From positions 1 through 52,732 of the forward strand of contig CALKHN010000065.1 in the NCBI GenBank assembly GCA_937991535.1: DNA of 52,732 bases. Reading direction: 5' to 3'. This document shows, piece after piece, positions 51,823 to 52,732 of this stretch. A program made the translations under genes and the position numbers. The number at the start of each line of letters is the position of its first letter. Position 1 is the stretch's first letter. Under the pieces are notes generated by a model. The model saw only the letters and a program-made list of their open reading frames with translations, had not been told where the DNA came from and ran no database searches. The DNA comes from an uncultured Sphingobacteriales bacterium (GTDB lineage Bacteria > Bacteroidota > Bacteroidia > Chitinophagales > Chitinophagaceae).

Positions 51823-52607
51823 TGTTTAAAAGTTTTTTCGAGTTTGGTTTTTAAAACGTAATTGGTAAGGTCAAATTGCACGGGCACCACGCTCACATAA
51901 TTATTGGCCAATGCCCAAACATCGGTATCTTTCCCCTTGTCGAAATTTACAAAAGCGCCGGTAAGCCAGTAATATTTTTTTCCCGTTGGATCCTTTCTTT
52001 CATCGAAATCCTCTTCATATTTGGCATAAGCCTGCCTGCATACTTTGATGCCGTTTACCAGGCTTTCATCAATGGCCGGGAAATTTACATTGATGCAAAG
52101 GTGCTTGTCTGTTTTTTGTTTTATTATTTTTTCCACGATTATTCTGGCGTATTTACGTGCTGCGGTAAAATCTGCTTCCATACTGTAATCAAGCAGTGAA
52201 AAGCCAATAGAAGGAATGCTTTCAATGGAAGCTTCAATAGCCGCGCTCATGGTGCCGGAATAAATAACATTAATGGAATGATTGGCCCCGTGATTTATAC
52301 CGCTGATGCATAGATCCGGTTTCTGTCCCAATATTTTATCTACAGCCAGTTTTACGCAGTCTACAGGAGTGCCGCTGCAGCTCCATGCTTCTGTTCCTTG
52401 TGTTAATTGTACCTGCTGCAACCGCAAAGGTGAACCAATCGTGATGGCATGTCCCATGCCCGATTGCGGTTTATCGGGAGCCACTACTACTATCTTGCCC
52501 AGATCCTTTACTGCTTCCACCAAATTACGTATACCCGGCGCCATTACGCCATCATCGTTGGTTACCAATATAATGGGTTCTTTTTTCTTACGTTTAGCTT
52601 TCGCCAT
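51819..52607 (-). CDS. surE: 5'/3'-nucleotidase SurE
   Basis: A 262-residue SurE, a metal-dependent nucleoside monophosphatase. The metal-binding Asp pair is in VTNDDG (residues 18-19). GMGHAIT, SGTPVDCV and SGINHGAN (the metal/phosphate-binding loops) follow in the expected order. A basic N-terminal tail (KAKRKKK) is usual in this group. First gene of the surE, small membrane gene, lpxB unit. The 125 bp upstream hold no gene. Confidence 0.95.
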   Translation of the reverse strand: MAKAKRKKKEPIILVTNDDGVMAPGIRNLVEAVKDLGKIVVVAPDKPQSGMGHAITIGSPLRLQQVQLTQGTEAWSCSGTPVDCVKLAVDKILGQKPDLCISGINHGANHSINVIYSGTMSAAIEASIESIPSIGFSLLDYSMEADFTAARKYARIIVEKIIKQKTDKHLCINVNFPAIDESLVNGIKVCRQAYAKYEEDFDERKDPTGKKYYWLTGAFVNFDKGKDTDVWALANNYVSVVPVQFDLTNYVLKTKLEKTFKQ

Positions 52608-52732
52608 TCAGATGCTTATATTTATTCTGTAAAAATCATGATTATTTGGTTGCCGCCCAAATTGCAGCGAAATAAACAGAAAGGTCTCATGTATAAGAAA
52701 GGGTCCTGTAAAAGTGTAAATTGAAGGTTGAA

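Noticed and set aside
1..52732. CRISPR array or insertion sequence
   Set aside because: No regularly spaced repeats of CRISPR size and no transposase frame were seen; the only recombinase is the serine integrase.

Overview
The window looks like a piece of a Bacteroidota chromosome, probably Chitinophagaceae or a close relative. The evidence is the surE/lpxB order, a DUF2027-Smr protein, DUF6728-like and TraE-to-TraN family genes, promoter -7 boxes of the TAnnTTTG type, and few Shine-Dalgarno sites. This is inference from gene families; no 16S gene is present.

Region 1 (about 1-13070) is cargo and regulation of an integrated conjugative element. It holds a heavy-metal RND pump (CzcA fused to its own TolC-like outer-membrane factor, plus a lipoprotein adaptor), a PAP2 phosphatase, an MFS exporter, a GNAT acetyltransferase coupled to a hybrid histidine kinase/LuxR-type regulator, an RteC-like protein and a small lipoprotein. 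Region 2 (about 13070-34950) starts with a non-coding, terminator-capped stretch. It continues with the transfer operon: traE, a large methylase-helicase, traF, traG, three tandem TraI/TerB-like paralogs, and traJ, K, L, M and N. It ends with accessory genes, a small ORF and a large serine recombinase. The recombinase frame runs antisense through the terminator and body of a tRNA-Ser(CGA) gene, which probably marks the right-hand junction with the chromosome. No relaxase or coupling protein is in view, so the element probably extends left of the window.

Region 3 (35296-44353) is a nitric-oxide/respiration locus. A minus-strand operon encodes a one-TM small subunit, a CuA plus cytochrome c subunit II, a B-type heme-copper subunit I, a SCO protein, and a cytochrome b / two [4Fe-4S] / MvhD-like fusion. 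Upstream is an FNR-like regulator with an N-terminal Cys cluster, and divergent from that is a quinol-type NorB. The B-type subunit I lacks the active-site tyrosine (Gln at His+4) and has Lys where the low-spin heme His of the HFH motif should be. It is therefore more likely a CuA-type NO reductase (sNOR/eNOR-like), or something new, than an oxygen reductase. This is the most interesting system in the window.

Region 4 (44570-52607) is housekeeping: proB-proA, uxaB, a DUF2027-Smr protein, a DUF6728-like mini protein, lpxB, a small membrane protein and surE. Dispersed intergenic repeats lie between them.
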